From contig NZ_STGQ01000001.1 in NCBI RefSeq assembly GCF_004916975.1, positions 2,467,939 through 2,531,938 on the forward strand: a DNA stretch of 64,000 bases. Direction: 5' to 3'. Below the pieces are notes generated by a model that was not told the origin of the DNA, did not search any database, and was given only the letters and a program-made list of their open reading frames with translations. This document shows positions 25,533 to 34,088 of the stretch, piece by piece. Origin of the DNA: Paenibacillus dokdonensis (lineage in GTDB: Bacteria; Bacillota; Bacilli; Paenibacillales; Paenibacillaceae). Numbering within the stretch: position 1 is the first letter of the stretch; each line of letters starts with the position of its first letter. A program made the position numbers and the translations under genes.

Positions 25533-25562
25533 GAGCAGGCCAAAACAGCCTGCTCATTTAAT
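25533..25562 (+). terminator. Terminator-like hairpin
   Basis: GAGCAGGC (25533-25540) and GCCTGCTC (25548-25555) form a perfect stem around CAAAACA, followed by ATTTAATT. The same GAGCAGGCT stem occurs beside R1 copies at 4662 and 28151. Confidence 0.65.
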
Positions 25563-25669
25563 TAAGTTAACGAACTGGTTAATGCAACTTTATCCTACTT
25601 CATACCGTTTTAACAGTAAATGGAATCTAAGCAACTGATTATAGTTGCAAAGAAGGATGGTCTTGCATA

Positions 25670-26122
25670 ATGGCAGTTAAAATATGTACACATTGTGGGG
25701 AATCAAACGTCGAAGGATCGATAATATGTGTTGTTTGTGGTAATTCGCTTAAAGATGCACGAATTGAAGGCACTTCAAACGTAGTTAAAGATTATTCAGG
25801 AAACTCAACAACTACAATATGCCAGCACTGCAATGAACGTTTGGCGCAAAGCTCAGTAACATGCAAATATTGTGGAACCGTAGTATCTAAGACAGTAAAA
25901 GGTTCTCGTTATTATAATGATCATATTTCCTCGGATGAGGGGGAAAGCGGAGGATCCACACCTATGGAGACGTTTGGAAGAGGCTGCCTGTGGCTCATTC
26001 TTGGAACATTAGGATTGTTGCTGATCGCTTTCATTACCCGGAGTACGATAAATATTCCGTGGTTCATATTTATTCCAATTGTGATTTTCGTCTTCTGGAT
26101 GGCTTCAAAGAAAAGCAAATAA
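25670..26122 (+). CDS. Zinc-ribbon membrane protein
   Basis: A 150-residue protein with two zinc ribbons near its start (CTHCGESN...CVVCG at residues 6-24 and CQHCNER...CKYCG at 47-65), a flexible acidic linker, and two membrane segments (about 103-121 and 125-142). The cytoplasmic ribbons may bind partner proteins or nucleic acid. No specific function is known for this layout. AAGGATGG precedes ATG 25670. It is a single-gene unit, converging with the SleB gene. Confidence 0.75.
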   Translation: MAVKICTHCGESNVEGSIICVVCGNSLKDARIEGTSNVVKDYSGNSTTTICQHCNERLAQSSVTCKYCGTVVSKTVKGSRYYNDHISSDEGESGGSTPMETFGRGCLWLILGTLGLLLIAFITRSTINIPWFIFIPIVIFVFWMASKKSK

Positions 26123-26210
26123 TGAGATAAGATTGTTTCCCTTAACTAGCATAGAAACATACAACCTCACGACGAATTTCACACGGACACGATTCAGCCG
26201 TTTTAAGAAA

Positions 26211-26238
26211 AGGCCCAAGGGCAAGATCCCTTGGGCCT
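26211..26238. terminator. Bidirectional terminator
   Basis: AGGCCCAAGGG (26211-26221) and CCCTTGGGCCT (26228-26238) form an 11-base perfect stem, 13 bases from the end of the SleB gene and serving it on the reverse strand. Confidence 0.8.
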
Positions 26239-26251
26239 ATGTATGTTGAAA

Positions 26252-26905
26252 TCAAATGGCAAATACATGACGTCCGATATTTACGGTACGGGCGCGTGTC
26301 CAAATCCACTTATTCGTTGCCGTTTTCGGATTATAGTAGTAGAGAGAATTATGGGTCGGATCCCATCCGCGTACGGCATCGATGGCGGCACGGTAGGCGG
26401 TTCGGTTCGGCTTCATGCCGTACTGGCCGTCGCTGACGGCGGTGAATGCGTTTTTCTGAAAGACGACGCCTTGAATCGTGTCCGGGAACTCGTCCGACTG
26501 GATCCGGTTCATGACGACGGCACCAACGGCTACCTGTCCTTTATAGGACTCGCCGCGGGCTTCGCTATAGATTATTTTAGCCATAATTTCCATATCGTTT
26601 TTGCTTAGGGTGTACATTCGGAGCTTCCTCCATGTGGCGGCACCGACCGTACCATCTACCACCGCGCCGTGTTCCTTCTGGAACTGTTTGACGCTGGCCT
26701 CCGTGCCGGGGCCGTACTTTCCGTCAAGCGGGCTGGCATAGAGACCAAGCACCTGCAGCCGGTACTGTAAATCAGAAACTTTGGGATCCTCGCTCCCTAA
26801 TGTAAGGACGGGAGCCGCTTCGGCATGATCTGCCTTCCATGCGAAGCTTTGAATGATTAATAGGACGACGAGGAACGAGGTAACTGCCCATTTTTTGGTT
26901 ATCAT
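26252..26905 (-). CDS. Spore-cortex-lytic / cell-wall hydrolase (SleB family)
   Basis: A 217-residue exported hydrolase. Residues 1-31 are a signal peptide, 37-96 a peptidoglycan-binding domain (VSDLQYRLQVLGLYASPLDG), and 103-217 the SleB/Hydrolase_2 lytic transglycosylase domain. The catalytic Glu115 lies in YSEARGES; VAVGAVVMNRI and NSLYYYNPKTA are further family marks. It cuts murein or cortex peptidoglycan, in spore germination or vegetative turnover. ATG 26905 follows GAAGGAGATG; an upstream ATG at 26929 would lengthen the signal unnaturally. There is no YpeB partner here, which leaves the spore role open. Confidence 0.9.
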   Translation of the reverse strand: MITKKWAVTSFLVVLLIIQSFAWKADHAEAAPVLTLGSEDPKVSDLQYRLQVLGLYASPLDGKYGPGTEASVKQFQKEHGAVVDGTVGAATWRKLRMYTLSKNDMEIMAKIIYSEARGESYKGQVAVGAVVMNRIQSDEFPDTIQGVVFQKNAFTAVSDGQYGMKPNRTAYRAAIDAVRGWDPTHNSLYYYNPKTATNKWIWTRARTVNIGRHVFAI

Positions 26906-27074
26906 CGAATCATCTCCTTCACGAGGCATTATAACGGGAGAAAGGCAAACTAGGCAAAGTCATAAACTGGAAAATAAGTGGTAAAACCTTGCGGCTCTAA
27001 GCGAAATTTGAGAAAGGGAAATATGAAGCGTTGCGCTGATCAGGGGCTTTTTTTCGTTATACGTATCAAGCCAT

Positions 27075-27116
27075 ACTGTGTCTAATGACACAACTGTGTC
27101 TAATGACACAACTGTG
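27075..27116. repeat. Short tandem repeat of a palindromic unit
   Basis: ACTGTGTCTAATGACACA (18 bases) occurs twice in a row at 27075-27092 and 27093-27110, with a partial third ACTGTG. Each unit contains the palindrome TGTGTC-TAAT-GACACA. The half TGTGTCATTAG also begins the R2 repeats, so this is probably a related element. The neighbourhood 26906-27202 has no gene. Confidence 0.7.
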
Positions 27117-27202
27117 CCCGCTTTGCAGAATTTGACGAGCCGCGTCATACTTCACAAATTATGATAATATATGAAAAAGTATGGACCGAGGAAGTGAACG
27201 AT

Positions 27203-27361
27203 ATGGCATTGACGGAAGATTTGGCTTCGCTTTTTTGAGATAAACAAGAGAGGAATGAGTGGGATAATTGGCTTGAAGATGAACAAATCCAGACGTTTAT
27301 CAATGCGGTTGGTTCTAATTCTGCTTTTATTAATACATGTAGAGAGAAGGATGCTACTTGA
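27203..27361 (+). pseudogene. Short unidentified gene with in-frame stop
   Basis: GAGGAAGTG precedes ATG 27203. The frame reads MALTEDLASLF, then TGA at 27236-27238, then in the same frame QERNEWDNWLEDEQIQTFIN and a stop at 27359-27361. The second part is clearly protein-like. One nonsense change breaks a 52-residue, or originally longer, protein. The family is unknown. Confidence 0.4.
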
Positions 27362-27412
27362 AAAGAAACATATTATATATTGAAGATAATGAGAAAATAG
27401 GCAGTTGGGTTA

Positions 27413-27437
27413 TTGAACTAACGAGGAACGATAGTAA
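27413..27437 (+). repeat. R1 repeat copy
   Basis: GAACTAACGAGGAACGATAG is a near-consensus R1 core. The strong hairpin at 27462 follows 25 bases later. Confidence 0.65.
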
Positions 27438-27461
27438 ATCTAGTAACTGGAGGCAAAAAAC

Positions 27462-27508
27462 AGTATAAATTAAAAAGCAACCGTGATAGTTGCTTTTTAA
27501 TTTATACT
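27462..27508. terminator. Bidirectional terminator with 20-base perfect arms
   Basis: AGTATAAATTAAAAAGCAAC (27462-27481) and its exact complement at 27489-27508 form a perfect stem around CGTGATA. It lies directly at the stop codon of the TPR gene (reverse strand) and after an R1 core on the forward strand. Confidence 0.85.
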
Positions 27509-28017
27509 TATTCGGCTACTTCATCAAGGTCCTCGTTGTAAGCCAATATTCCGCGTTTAAAGTATTGAAGTGTTTCGTCTGAGGTAGATTCCATTAAATT
27601 TATAATCAGCAACTCAACGCTTTCTTTGTAACTTTGGCTATTGTACAGGGCCATAGCGAGAAACACTTTAATTGCCCGGTTCTCTGGAAATTCGCTCATT
27701 CCTCTGCGTAACGTCTCAACGGCTTTTTGGTAGTGTCCCCAGTAGCGGTATGTACTCCCCAATCCCATTAGGCATCTTTCAAGATCAGGCCCATAAAGAC
27801 CCAACTCAAGAGCTCGCTCATAATATGGAATAGCCTCACTTCCAAGGCCCGAATTATCATGGGCTATTCCGGTTTGGTAATTGATCTCCGCATCATCAGG
27901 ATAATAGGAAAGTAGTTCTAATAAGTGATTTCTAACCTCATCTAATATTGCTTGATCTTGCTTGGCTCTTCCTTCTTCACGCCGTTCAATTAATTTGCAC
28001 AATTCGTCTCTTTCCAT
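27508..28017 (-). CDS. Tetratricopeptide repeat protein
   Basis: A 169-residue cytoplasmic protein of about four TPR helix pairs: PDDAEINYQTGIAHDNSGLG, then AIPYYERALELG, LGSTYRYWGHYQKAVETLRR and FLAMALYNSQSYKESVELLI. TPRs bind partner proteins; no enzyme domain is present. Similar small TPR proteins in Bacillota are of unknown function. GGGGTGA lies before the ATG at 28017. It has no operon partner. Confidence 0.82.
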   Translation of the reverse strand: MERDELCKLIERREEGRAKQDQAILDEVRNHLLELLSYYPDDAEINYQTGIAHDNSGLGSEAIPYYERALELGLYGPDLERCLMGLGSTYRYWGHYQKAVETLRRGMSEFPENRAIKVFLAMALYNSQSYKESVELLIINLMESTSDETLQYFKRGILAYNEDLDEVAE

Positions 28018-28080
28018 ATTTTCACCCCAAGGTCGGTAGTATTAGATGAGACAATCTTAACATAAAAATGACTCTCATTA

Positions 28081-28172
28081 CGCTATCAGGATACGATAGT
28101 TGAATAATACATGAATGAATAGTTATAGTTGAACGTACTATCCAAAAATGAGTAGGCTGTGGTAGCCTGCTC
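28081..28172 (+). repeat. R1 repeat copy with hairpin
   Basis: CGCTATCAGGATACGATAGT is a diverged R1 core followed by TGAATAA. GAGTAGGCT (28150-28158) and AGCCTGCTC (28164-28172) form the accompanying hairpin, with the same stem sequence as at 25533. Confidence 0.6.
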
Positions 28173-28202
28173 AACAATATAGAACATGTAATGGATTTCC
28201 AA

Positions 28203-28399
28203 CTATAACTGAGAACACTGATTACGATGTGGAAATTAGCATGGATGTAGCTGAGTTTTCTTCTCTAATTATGGGGGCAGTAGACATTAAAACACTAATC
28301 CGTCTTGGCTTAGCTAGATTATCTAATAATACATAATTTGAATCAGTACAAAATGTGTTTAGAATAGAACAAAAACCAATGTGTCTTCTTCAATTTTAA
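28203..28399 (+). pseudogene. C-terminal relic of an Eis-like acetyltransferase
   Basis: The frame reads DVEISMDVAEFSSLIMGAVD, then IKTLIRLGLARLSNNT, a TAA, then in the same frame VQNVFRIEQKPMCLLQF and a stop. This is the SCP2-like C-terminal domain of GNAT proteins of the Eis/enhanced-intracellular-survival type (LIMGA, FR.EQKP). The acetyltransferase part is missing and the tail has an internal stop. Confidence 0.65.
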
Positions 28400-28680
28400 A
28401 CAAGGGTTTGACCCGAGTGGTAATTGTTTTGGGCAGTTTTAATGTTATAACCAACGTTTTTTATATTAAGCAAGCGGAGAACAATAACACAATTACGAAT
28501 GGCTGCCAGTCGGTAGCCAATTAAGCAACAAGAGGCTAACTGAATGCATCAACATTATTAACGATCCTGATAAAAAATGGCTGGATTAAAGAAGAAGCTG
28601 CAAAGATATGCAGTACGCTTTGTCATGATATTATTGAAGGCAGAGAAGTTTACTATTCATTTTAGTTTATTACTATTGCA
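28400..28680. other. Gene-free stretch with one weak fragment
   Basis: GGCTGCC and GGTAGCC (28500-28518) form a small hairpin. A short frame ending at 28665 (WIKEEAAKICSTLCHDIIEG) looks coding but has no start and no recognisable family. I see nothing else. Confidence 0.25.
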
Positions 28681-28758
28681 AAAACGGAGAACGATAGCGT
28701 GGAACAGGTTACGCAGCAGCTGCTTTTTTCTATTGAAGTAACGGGTTGTTTAGTTGAG
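28681..28758 (+). repeat. R1-type repeat, split copy with hairpin
   Basis: ACGGAGAACGATAGCG, then GCAGCAGCTGC with a run of T, then TTGAAGTAACGGGTTGTTTA. Two R1-like pieces flank a hairpin. The second piece (TTGAAGTAACGGG) recurs at 44185 in the same position after a hairpin. Confidence 0.5.
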
Positions 28759-28841
28759 AATGGAACTATCCCCAGTATATTACGTACAAAGCTTAAGCAA
28801 ATAAAACCAACTGTTAAACAGAGCGAAAGGACGGGGATCGT

Positions 28842-29936
28842 ATGGAATCAACACCTACAGTGAATTATGTAACTTACGAAACTCGACTTGCCCGATATGC
28901 TAATGTGTCCACTGCATTATCGTTGCTTAGTAATGAACAGCTCCATGACCGATTGGAAGAAGCCATGGTTCTTGGTGCTGGTATCGGTGGTACAACAGCA
29001 TTAATTCATCTAGATGACACCCCAATCTTTGTGAAAATTATACCACTCTCTGAAATTGAAAAACGCACAGAGAATTTCATGTCCACTAAGAACATTTTCG
29101 AACTTCCCCCGTATTGTCACTATGGCATAGGAGCGCCAGGTGGCGGCATTTGGCGCGAAGTAGCCTCCCACACTATGACCACCAACTGGGTGTTGGCGAA
29201 ACAGTGCGAGAGCTTTCCGTTGATGTATCAATGGCGGGTGCTAAGCGGTTTGAAAAGACCGATCTCCGCGGAACTGAGCGATGTTTCCAAAATGGTTGAG
29301 TTTTGGGGCTCGAAGGATGTACGGACTCGCATCGAGTCGCTTGAAAACTCAGAGGATAGTGTTGTACTGTTCTGCGAATACGTTCCCTATAACCTTCATG
29401 ATTGGTTAACCAAACAAGTAGATATTGGCGAGGATACAGCCGCTGCGGCGATTGCTATGGTCGATTCCGAGCTGCGGTCTTCTGTCTGGTTTATGAACGC
29501 AAACGGATTACTACATTTCGATGCTCACTTCCGGAACATTTTAACCGACGGACACCGACTTTATATTACGGACTTCGGTCTTGCGACATCTTCTCGGTTT
29601 GATTTGACTGATTACGAAATAGATTTTCTCGCATTGAACAAGACTCACGATGGGTGCTATGTGGTCACGGAGCTTGTAAACTGGCTTGTGACCTCCTTGG
29701 GCAATAAGAAGGATCGTTCGGAACGTATAGATTTTATACGCAGTTGTGCTGCGGGGACGACGACACCGGATGTCATGGATTCGGCGGCGCAGATGATCAA
29801 AAAGTACGCTCCGATTGCCGTCGTGATGAACGATTTCTATACGAAACTCGTATTGGAAAGTAGAGCGACGTCGTTTCCATTTAAGGAGATTAAACAGATT
29901 TCTGCAGTAAATGGGTTCGAACCAATCAAATCATAG
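28842..29936 (+). CDS. Protein-kinase-like phosphotransferase
   Basis: A 364-residue protein with a kinase fold. A Gly-rich loop (VLGAGIGGTTALI, residues 43-56) and the Lys of FVKIIPLSE bind ATP. The catalytic loop is LLHFDAHFRNIL, with Asp as base and Asn for metal, and the metal motif is ITDFGLA. HxDxHxxN is closer to aminoglycoside phosphotransferase and small-molecule kinases than to Ser/Thr kinases, while DFGLA is the other way round. AAAGGACGGGG precedes ATG 28842. It stands alone between repeats, so its substrate is unknown. Confidence 0.75.
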   Translation: MESTPTVNYVTYETRLARYANVSTALSLLSNEQLHDRLEEAMVLGAGIGGTTALIHLDDTPIFVKIIPLSEIEKRTENFMSTKNIFELPPYCHYGIGAPGGGIWREVASHTMTTNWVLAKQCESFPLMYQWRVLSGLKRPISAELSDVSKMVEFWGSKDVRTRIESLENSEDSVVLFCEYVPYNLHDWLTKQVDIGEDTAAAAIAMVDSELRSSVWFMNANGLLHFDAHFRNILTDGHRLYITDFGLATSSRFDLTDYEIDFLALNKTHDGCYVVTELVNWLVTSLGNKKDRSERIDFIRSCAAGTTTPDVMDSAAQMIKKYAPIAVVMNDFYTKLVLESRATSFPFKEIKQISAVNGFEPIKS

Positions 29937-29972
29937 GGGAAACCGGGAATAAAGCTTGTGGAGGATACTATT

Positions 29973-30006
29973 AAAACCGATTGTTTGCGGGACTACGGTT
30001 TTCATT
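29973..30006 (+). terminator. Terminator after the kinase-like gene
   Basis: AAAACCG (29973-29979) and CGGTTTT (29996-30002) form the stem. It lies 37 bases after the stop. Confidence 0.55.
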
Positions 30007-30073
30007 AAAGTAATGGGCAGGATTGCTTTATCGAATCCTTTGTTCGAATATTTTTATTAACGGGAGGTAGGGT

Positions 30074-30372
30074 ATGGGAATTAAGATACGAGAAGTTGTA
30101 GCAAATGATTATACTGAAGTTGTTTTTTTTATGGAACGATGTACTTGGAATTCGCAATGTTAATGATGAAAACTTTCGAGTAACTATGGAAAAAATGAAT
30201 AAGGACGGGAATTACAGAACATTTGTTGTTATTTGAAAATGAGGTAGTTGGTGGTTTTGTAACTATAGTTCAGGCATTATCCGTAGGGCTTCCGATTGGT
30301 TATTTACATATTCAAGCTCTTGCTGTTAAAAAGGAATTCCAGCATGGTGGGATAGGTACCATTTGGCATTAA
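30074..30372 (+). pseudogene. GNAT acetyltransferase, frameshifted and truncated
   Basis: GGGAGGTAGGGT precedes ATG 30074 (MGIKIREVVANDYTEVVFF). The coding frame then changes: LGIRNVNDENFRVTMEKMNK, then NEVVGGFVTIVQALSVGLPI and YLHIQALAVKKEFQHGGIGT. That last piece is the acetyl-CoA-binding motif A of GNAT enzymes. The gene ends there, 20 bases before the long R1 copy L2, and its last third is missing. Confidence 0.75.
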
Positions 30373-30391
30373 ACTATCACTATAACTTAAT

Positions 30392-30452
30392 TAAAACGCG
30401 GCTGCCGGCATGGATCGGCAGCCGCGTTGCGCTAACGGGCAGGATAGTTTAA
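30392..30452 (+). repeat. Long R1 repeat, copy L2
   Basis: TAAAACGCGGCTGCCGGCAT continues into GGATCGGCAGCCGCGTT and GCGCTAACGGGCAGGATAGT. CGCGGCTGCC and GGCAGCCGCG form a 10-base perfect hairpin, which is intact here and eroded in copy L1 at 13344. The R1 core follows at once. Confidence 0.75.
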
Positions 30453-30571
30453 CACTTTGGTGAAAAATCAGAGTGGAAAATCGTTTTGTATGATAATTTC
30501 TTAATGATTCAGCCGTCTTCATTGGTATCAGTTCATATCGACAGTTTAGCGGATTTTGTGCAAAGATGAAT
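30453..30571 (+). pseudogene. Possible C-terminal relic after the repeat
   Basis: Directly after the R1 core a frame reads FGEKSEWKIVLYDNFLMIQP, then SVHIDSLADFVQR and a stop. It has no start and looks like the end of an unidentified gene cut at the repeat. Confidence 0.25.
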
Positions 30572-30671
30572 TAATTCAACTTATACATAGCAACCACATC
30601 TCTAAATCGAAAGACTCTTGTTGAGGGTGTTGTGATGAAGGACGGCCGGCTCATACGAAGGGGTGTAACGA

Positions 30672-31170
30672 ATGAACGAAATCATACAGAAGAAACTGCT
30701 GGACAAAAATGAACTGCTGATCAACATGGTGATCGAACGCGCAAGAAGAGATTTTCTAGACGATATCGCAATTATTGGGCTTACGGGTTCGTTTAGCATC
30801 GGGGACTTTCACGTGAAGAGCGATCTTGATTTATTTATCATTAATAATACGGAATAGGGATGGGGAATATCCGATTGCTTCATCTTAAATGACGTTGGAT
30901 ATGACATCTATTGCACGCCTTGGGATACACGCGTAATCCACTTTAGAGAGTCCCAACATATCGAGCCTAACCGAGCTCAAAATTCTCTATTATGCAAAGC
31001 CTGGAGATTTGGAGAAATTGAACGACTTCAGGCAAAAAGCTCTTGATGCGCTTGCGGATCCGATAGGAGAAGCTTGTCTTAATCGAGCAAATAAATGGAT
31101 TACGCTATATGGAGATGAAGGAAGAAAATTCCTCAAAGATAGCACCATGGGGAATCGTGCTCGGAAGTCC
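30672..31170 (+). pseudogene. Nucleotidyltransferase-domain protein, broken
   Basis: ATG 30672 starts a protein with the MNT/KNT nucleotidyltransferase motif, IIGLTGSFSIGDFHVKSDLD followed by LFIINNTE, where GSxxxGxxxxxSDxD holds the catalytic Asp residues. A TAG at 30855-30857 interrupts, and the same frame continues SDCFILNDVGYDIYCTPWDT. A second frame change leads to YYAKPGDLEKLNDFRQKALD. Homology fades near 31170. Family members transfer nucleotides to aminoglycosides or small molecules. Confidence 0.7.
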
Positions 31171-31262
31171 GTTAAGCTAACATCCAATTCTAACTGTATG
31201 GAAAAGAGTTTAAATAAACAGTATACTAGCTTTAACTGTTTTTTTGTTGAGGTGAATATCAA

Positions 31263-31829
31263 ATGGATGAAATCGATGAATCAAAACAAATTGTATTACA
31301 AATCGGCGGTGCCTTGAAAAAGTACAGAAAAGAAAAAAATCTGAGCTTAGACGACTTAGCGGAATTAACGGGTGTAAGCAAACTTACTCTGGGGAATATC
31401 GAACGTGGCGAGACAAATCCAACTTTGGCGATTATATGGAAAATTTCAAAAGGCATATCTTTACCGCTAATGGCTTTGTTCAAATCAGAAGACCCTATTA
31501 GTTTGTATCGAGCAGGCGAAGGACTGCGGTTTTCTAATGATCAAAAAAATTGGATCATTGAACCAACCTTTAAAAACGCAAGCAACGATATTGAAATGTG
31601 CCGGGCTTACTTACAGCCAAATAGCTCGTATCACCCAGAAGGTCATCATGTGAATACAACTGAAATTGCGACAGTTATGACTGGTTCCATTGAAATTCAA
31701 GTCAATGGAGAGATTTACACCTTGAATCAATATGATACGATAAGTTTTCGTGCAGATTGTCCTCACTCTTATACCAATCATACGAATAGCGAAACAGTGC
31801 TCCATATATCCTTAAAGTATGGTTTCTAA
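31263..31829 (+). CDS. XRE family regulator with C-terminal cupin
   Basis: A 188-residue regulator. Residues 12-70 are an XRE helix-turn-helix (LSLDDLAELTGVSKLTLGNI). The C-terminal half is a cupin, YHPEGHHVNTTEIATVMTGS and FRADCPHSYTNHT, with likely metal-binding His. This layout (PuuR/SutR type) often controls amino-acid or efflux genes. GAGGTGA precedes ATG 31263. A terminator separates it from the CynX-type exporter gene downstream, but the same strand and short distance make that gene the probable target. Confidence 0.88.
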   Translation: MDEIDESKQIVLQIGGALKKYRKEKNLSLDDLAELTGVSKLTLGNIERGETNPTLAIIWKISKGISLPLMALFKSEDPISLYRAGEGLRFSNDQKNWIIEPTFKNASNDIEMCRAYLQPNSSYHPEGHHVNTTEIATVMTGSIEIQVNGEIYTLNQYDTISFRADCPHSYTNHTNSETVLHISLKYGF

Positions 31830-31852
31830 AATCGAAAAACTCACTTATTAAA

Positions 31853-31898
31853 TACAACTCCGAATTCCATGACGGGAATTCAGGGTTGTATTTTTTTA
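31853..31898 (+). terminator. Terminator after the XRE-cupin gene
   Basis: TACAACTCCGAATTCC and GGGAATTCAGGGTTGTA pair with one mismatch around ATGAC and are followed by seven T. Confidence 0.8.
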
Positions 31899-32036
31899 GA
31901 ATCGATTCAGTATATTTTAAGATACTTATTGTTTATTACAATATATTATACTATACTATTTTTGTTCGCGCGGATGTTATGCATCGTTTTTTCAGAAAGC
32001 AATATTAAAAAAGATTTCAGGAAGGAGAAATGGAGA

Positions 32037-33269
32037 ATGCCGAATAAACAAAATAAAAAAGCCGTATCATCCTCTATAGGACTGATCATTCTCGGCATTA
32101 TTTTTATTGCAGCTAATTTACGTACTCCCTTAACCTCAGTCGGTCCTTTAGTGAGTTTTATAAGGGATGACGTTAATATTTCAAATACATTAGCAGGAAT
32201 GATCACAACAGTACCCTTGCTTGCCTTTGCTTTATTATCGCCTCTAGTACCAAGATTGGGACGAAAGTATGGAGTTGAACGTATCATCATGATCGCCCTA
32301 ATCTTTCTGACTGTTGGTATTGTGATACGTTCTTTATCTGGCGCAGCTAATCTGTTTATTGGGACAGCAATTCTTGGATTCGCAATTTCCGTATGTAATG
32401 TATTATTGCCAAGTATAATCAAAAGGGATTTCCCAAATAAAATTGGCTCCATGACAGGATTGTACTCCATTTCAATGAGTTTATGTGGAGCAATCGCATC
32501 GGGAATTAGTGTGCCTCTAGCCGTGAATGCAGGTCTTAAATGGCAGGGGGCATTGGGAATATGGGGGATTCTAAGCTTTGTATCGATCCTCTGTTGGTTA
32601 CCCCAATTAATAAATCATACGAAGCATACAGCCACGACGAGTCAACAAATGGCTAGCAACGATGTGAATGTTTGGCGATCCCCGCTTGCCTGGCAAGTAA
32701 CCATGTTTATGGGTATACAGTCCATGGTTTTCTATGTGTTGATCGCATGGTTGCCTGAAATTCTAAAGCAGCAAGGAATTGACTCAAACCAATCCGGATG
32801 GTACCTCTCGATCATGCAGTTAGCTATGCTTCCATTTACCTTTATTGTCCCCGTTATTGCTGGGCGCATGTCTAGCCAACGGTTGTTAGTGGTCATCACA
32901 ACCATGTTGCTTTTGACGGGAACAATCGGACTTCTTTACGGAAGCTCCCATATCATTCTGTTGTGGATCATCATGCTCGGAATTGGTGGAGGCTTCGCCT
33001 TTAGTTTGTCCATGATGTTTTTCGGGTTACGTACTGAAAATGCGCATCAAGCAGCGGAACTGTCTGGCATGGCGCAATCGATCGGATATCTTCTTGCCGC
33101 AGTCGGTCCTGCCCTTATTGGATATCTGCATGATGCGACAAATAGTTGGAACTTGCCACTTTTCATTTTGCTTGGCGCTTCGGTCTTACTTTTTTTAGTC
33201 GGTATGGGAGCAGCAAGAAACCGTATTGTAGGTGGACGAAATAGTTACGAGCTGCCACGGAAAGGATGA
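32037..33269 (+). CDS. CynX/NimT family MFS transporter
   Basis: A 410-residue major facilitator protein with twelve predicted membrane helices. IFIAANLRTPLTSVGPLVSF near the start is the mark of the CynX/NimT (cyanate, 2-nitroimidazole) group; PLVPRLGRKYGVER is the loop 2-3 motif. It would export a small organic compound. GGAAGGAG at 32020-32027 fixes ATG 32037 although the frame is open upstream. The UspA gene starts a few bases after its stop, forming a two-gene unit, probably controlled by the XRE-cupin regulator before it. Confidence 0.87.
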   Translation: MPNKQNKKAVSSSIGLIILGIIFIAANLRTPLTSVGPLVSFIRDDVNISNTLAGMITTVPLLAFALLSPLVPRLGRKYGVERIIMIALIFLTVGIVIRSLSGAANLFIGTAILGFAISVCNVLLPSIIKRDFPNKIGSMTGLYSISMSLCGAIASGISVPLAVNAGLKWQGALGIWGILSFVSILCWLPQLINHTKHTATTSQQMASNDVNVWRSPLAWQVTMFMGIQSMVFYVLIAWLPEILKQQGIDSNQSGWYLSIMQLAMLPFTFIVPVIAGRMSSQRLLVVITTMLLLTGTIGLLYGSSHIILLWIIMLGIGGGFAFSLSMMFFGLRTENAHQAAELSGMAQSIGYLLAAVGPALIGYLHDATNSWNLPLFILLGASVLLFLVGMGAARNRIVGGRNSYELPRKG

Positions 33270-33274
33270 TAAAT

Positions 33275-33706
33275 ATGTTTGACAAAATTATAGTGGCCAT
33301 TGATAAAGCTGAAATTACGAACAAACTCCTCGATGCAACCATTGAAATAGCCCAAAACAAACAAACTCAAGTTACCTTAGTTAATGTCAGCCAGGAAAAT
33401 GTATCGAATGGCATGACATATGTACCAGAGAATTTCTTGGAAGAAATATTGATCGAAATGGAGAAAGCGAGTTTGGAAAAGCTGCAACAAGCCAAATCAA
33501 TATTAAAATCTGCGGGGATTAACCCGGAAACAGTTCATCTTAAGGGAGATCCTGCACATGAAATATTAAATTATGCAAGGGATACCGAGCAGCAACTTAT
33601 TATTATCGGAAACCGTGGATTAAGGGGCATAAAAGAACTGATGCTTGGAAGTGTCAGCCACAAGGTTTCACAGCTATCGAGCTGCCCAGTCCTCATTGTA
33701 CATTAA
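33275..33706 (+). CDS. Universal stress protein (UspA family)
   Basis: A 143-residue cytoplasmic UspA domain. The ATP-binding signature GNRGLRGIKELMLGSVSHKV (G-2x-G-9x-G-S) lies near residue 115, with the start MFDKIIVAIDKAE typical of the family. It binds ATP and helps stress survival in a way that is not well defined. ATG 33275 follows AAAGGATG; an ATG at 33266 overlapping the transporter stop is the alternative. It is translationally coupled to the exporter gene. Confidence 0.9.
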   Translation: MFDKIIVAIDKAEITNKLLDATIEIAQNKQTQVTLVNVSQENVSNGMTYVPENFLEEILIEMEKASLEKLQQAKSILKSAGINPETVHLKGDPAHEILNYARDTEQQLIIIGNRGLRGIKELMLGSVSHKVSQLSSCPVLIVH

Positions 33707-33741
33707 CTCCTTCGGGAACTGCAGAGATGAAGCATCGTTAT

Positions 33742-33805
33742 ACTAGGGGAAACGAGAGCTCAATAAAAAGGTGAAGGCAGCCGGTTTCTTATCGGTTGCC
33801 TTTTC
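33742..33805 (+). repeat. R1 repeat copy with terminator hairpin
   Basis: ACTAGGGGAAACGAGAGCTC then AATAAAAAG is a diverged R1 core. AGGCAGCCG (33775-33783) and CGGTTGCCT (33793-33801) plus TTTT form the hairpin, with the same stem as the copy at 20266. Between 33806 and 34088 there is also CGAGGGACAAGAACTTGTAC, which occurs reversed in R2 copy A at 12309, and no gene. Confidence 0.65.
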
Positions 33806-34088
33806 TCAACTTAAGGCGGGGGATGCCGAGGGACAAGAACTTGTACCGATTGCTGAAATGAACAACAACATGGTCCGATAACCGATTTGATGATGATCTA
33901 AACAGATCTATATTTGTAAAATAAATATTGATAAGATAAACGCCGGAGGTCAGTCTTCAATCAGAGAGTAAAAAAAGCAGAAACGGCAGTAAAAGTTATG
34001 ATAATTTCACCTTTAGGATTATTGTGGGAAACAATGATTATGAAGTATAGATCTACTTATGATGTATGAAGGAATCGGTGGATTTCAA

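Noticed and set aside
27075..27116. Possible start of a CRISPR array
   Set aside because: The 18-base units are directly joined without spacers, only two are complete, and there are no cas genes; it is a simple tandem palindrome.
31869..32036. Longer start of the CynX-type exporter
   Set aside because: The extension begins inside the terminator of the XRE gene; GGAAGGAG at 32020 fits ATG 32037.
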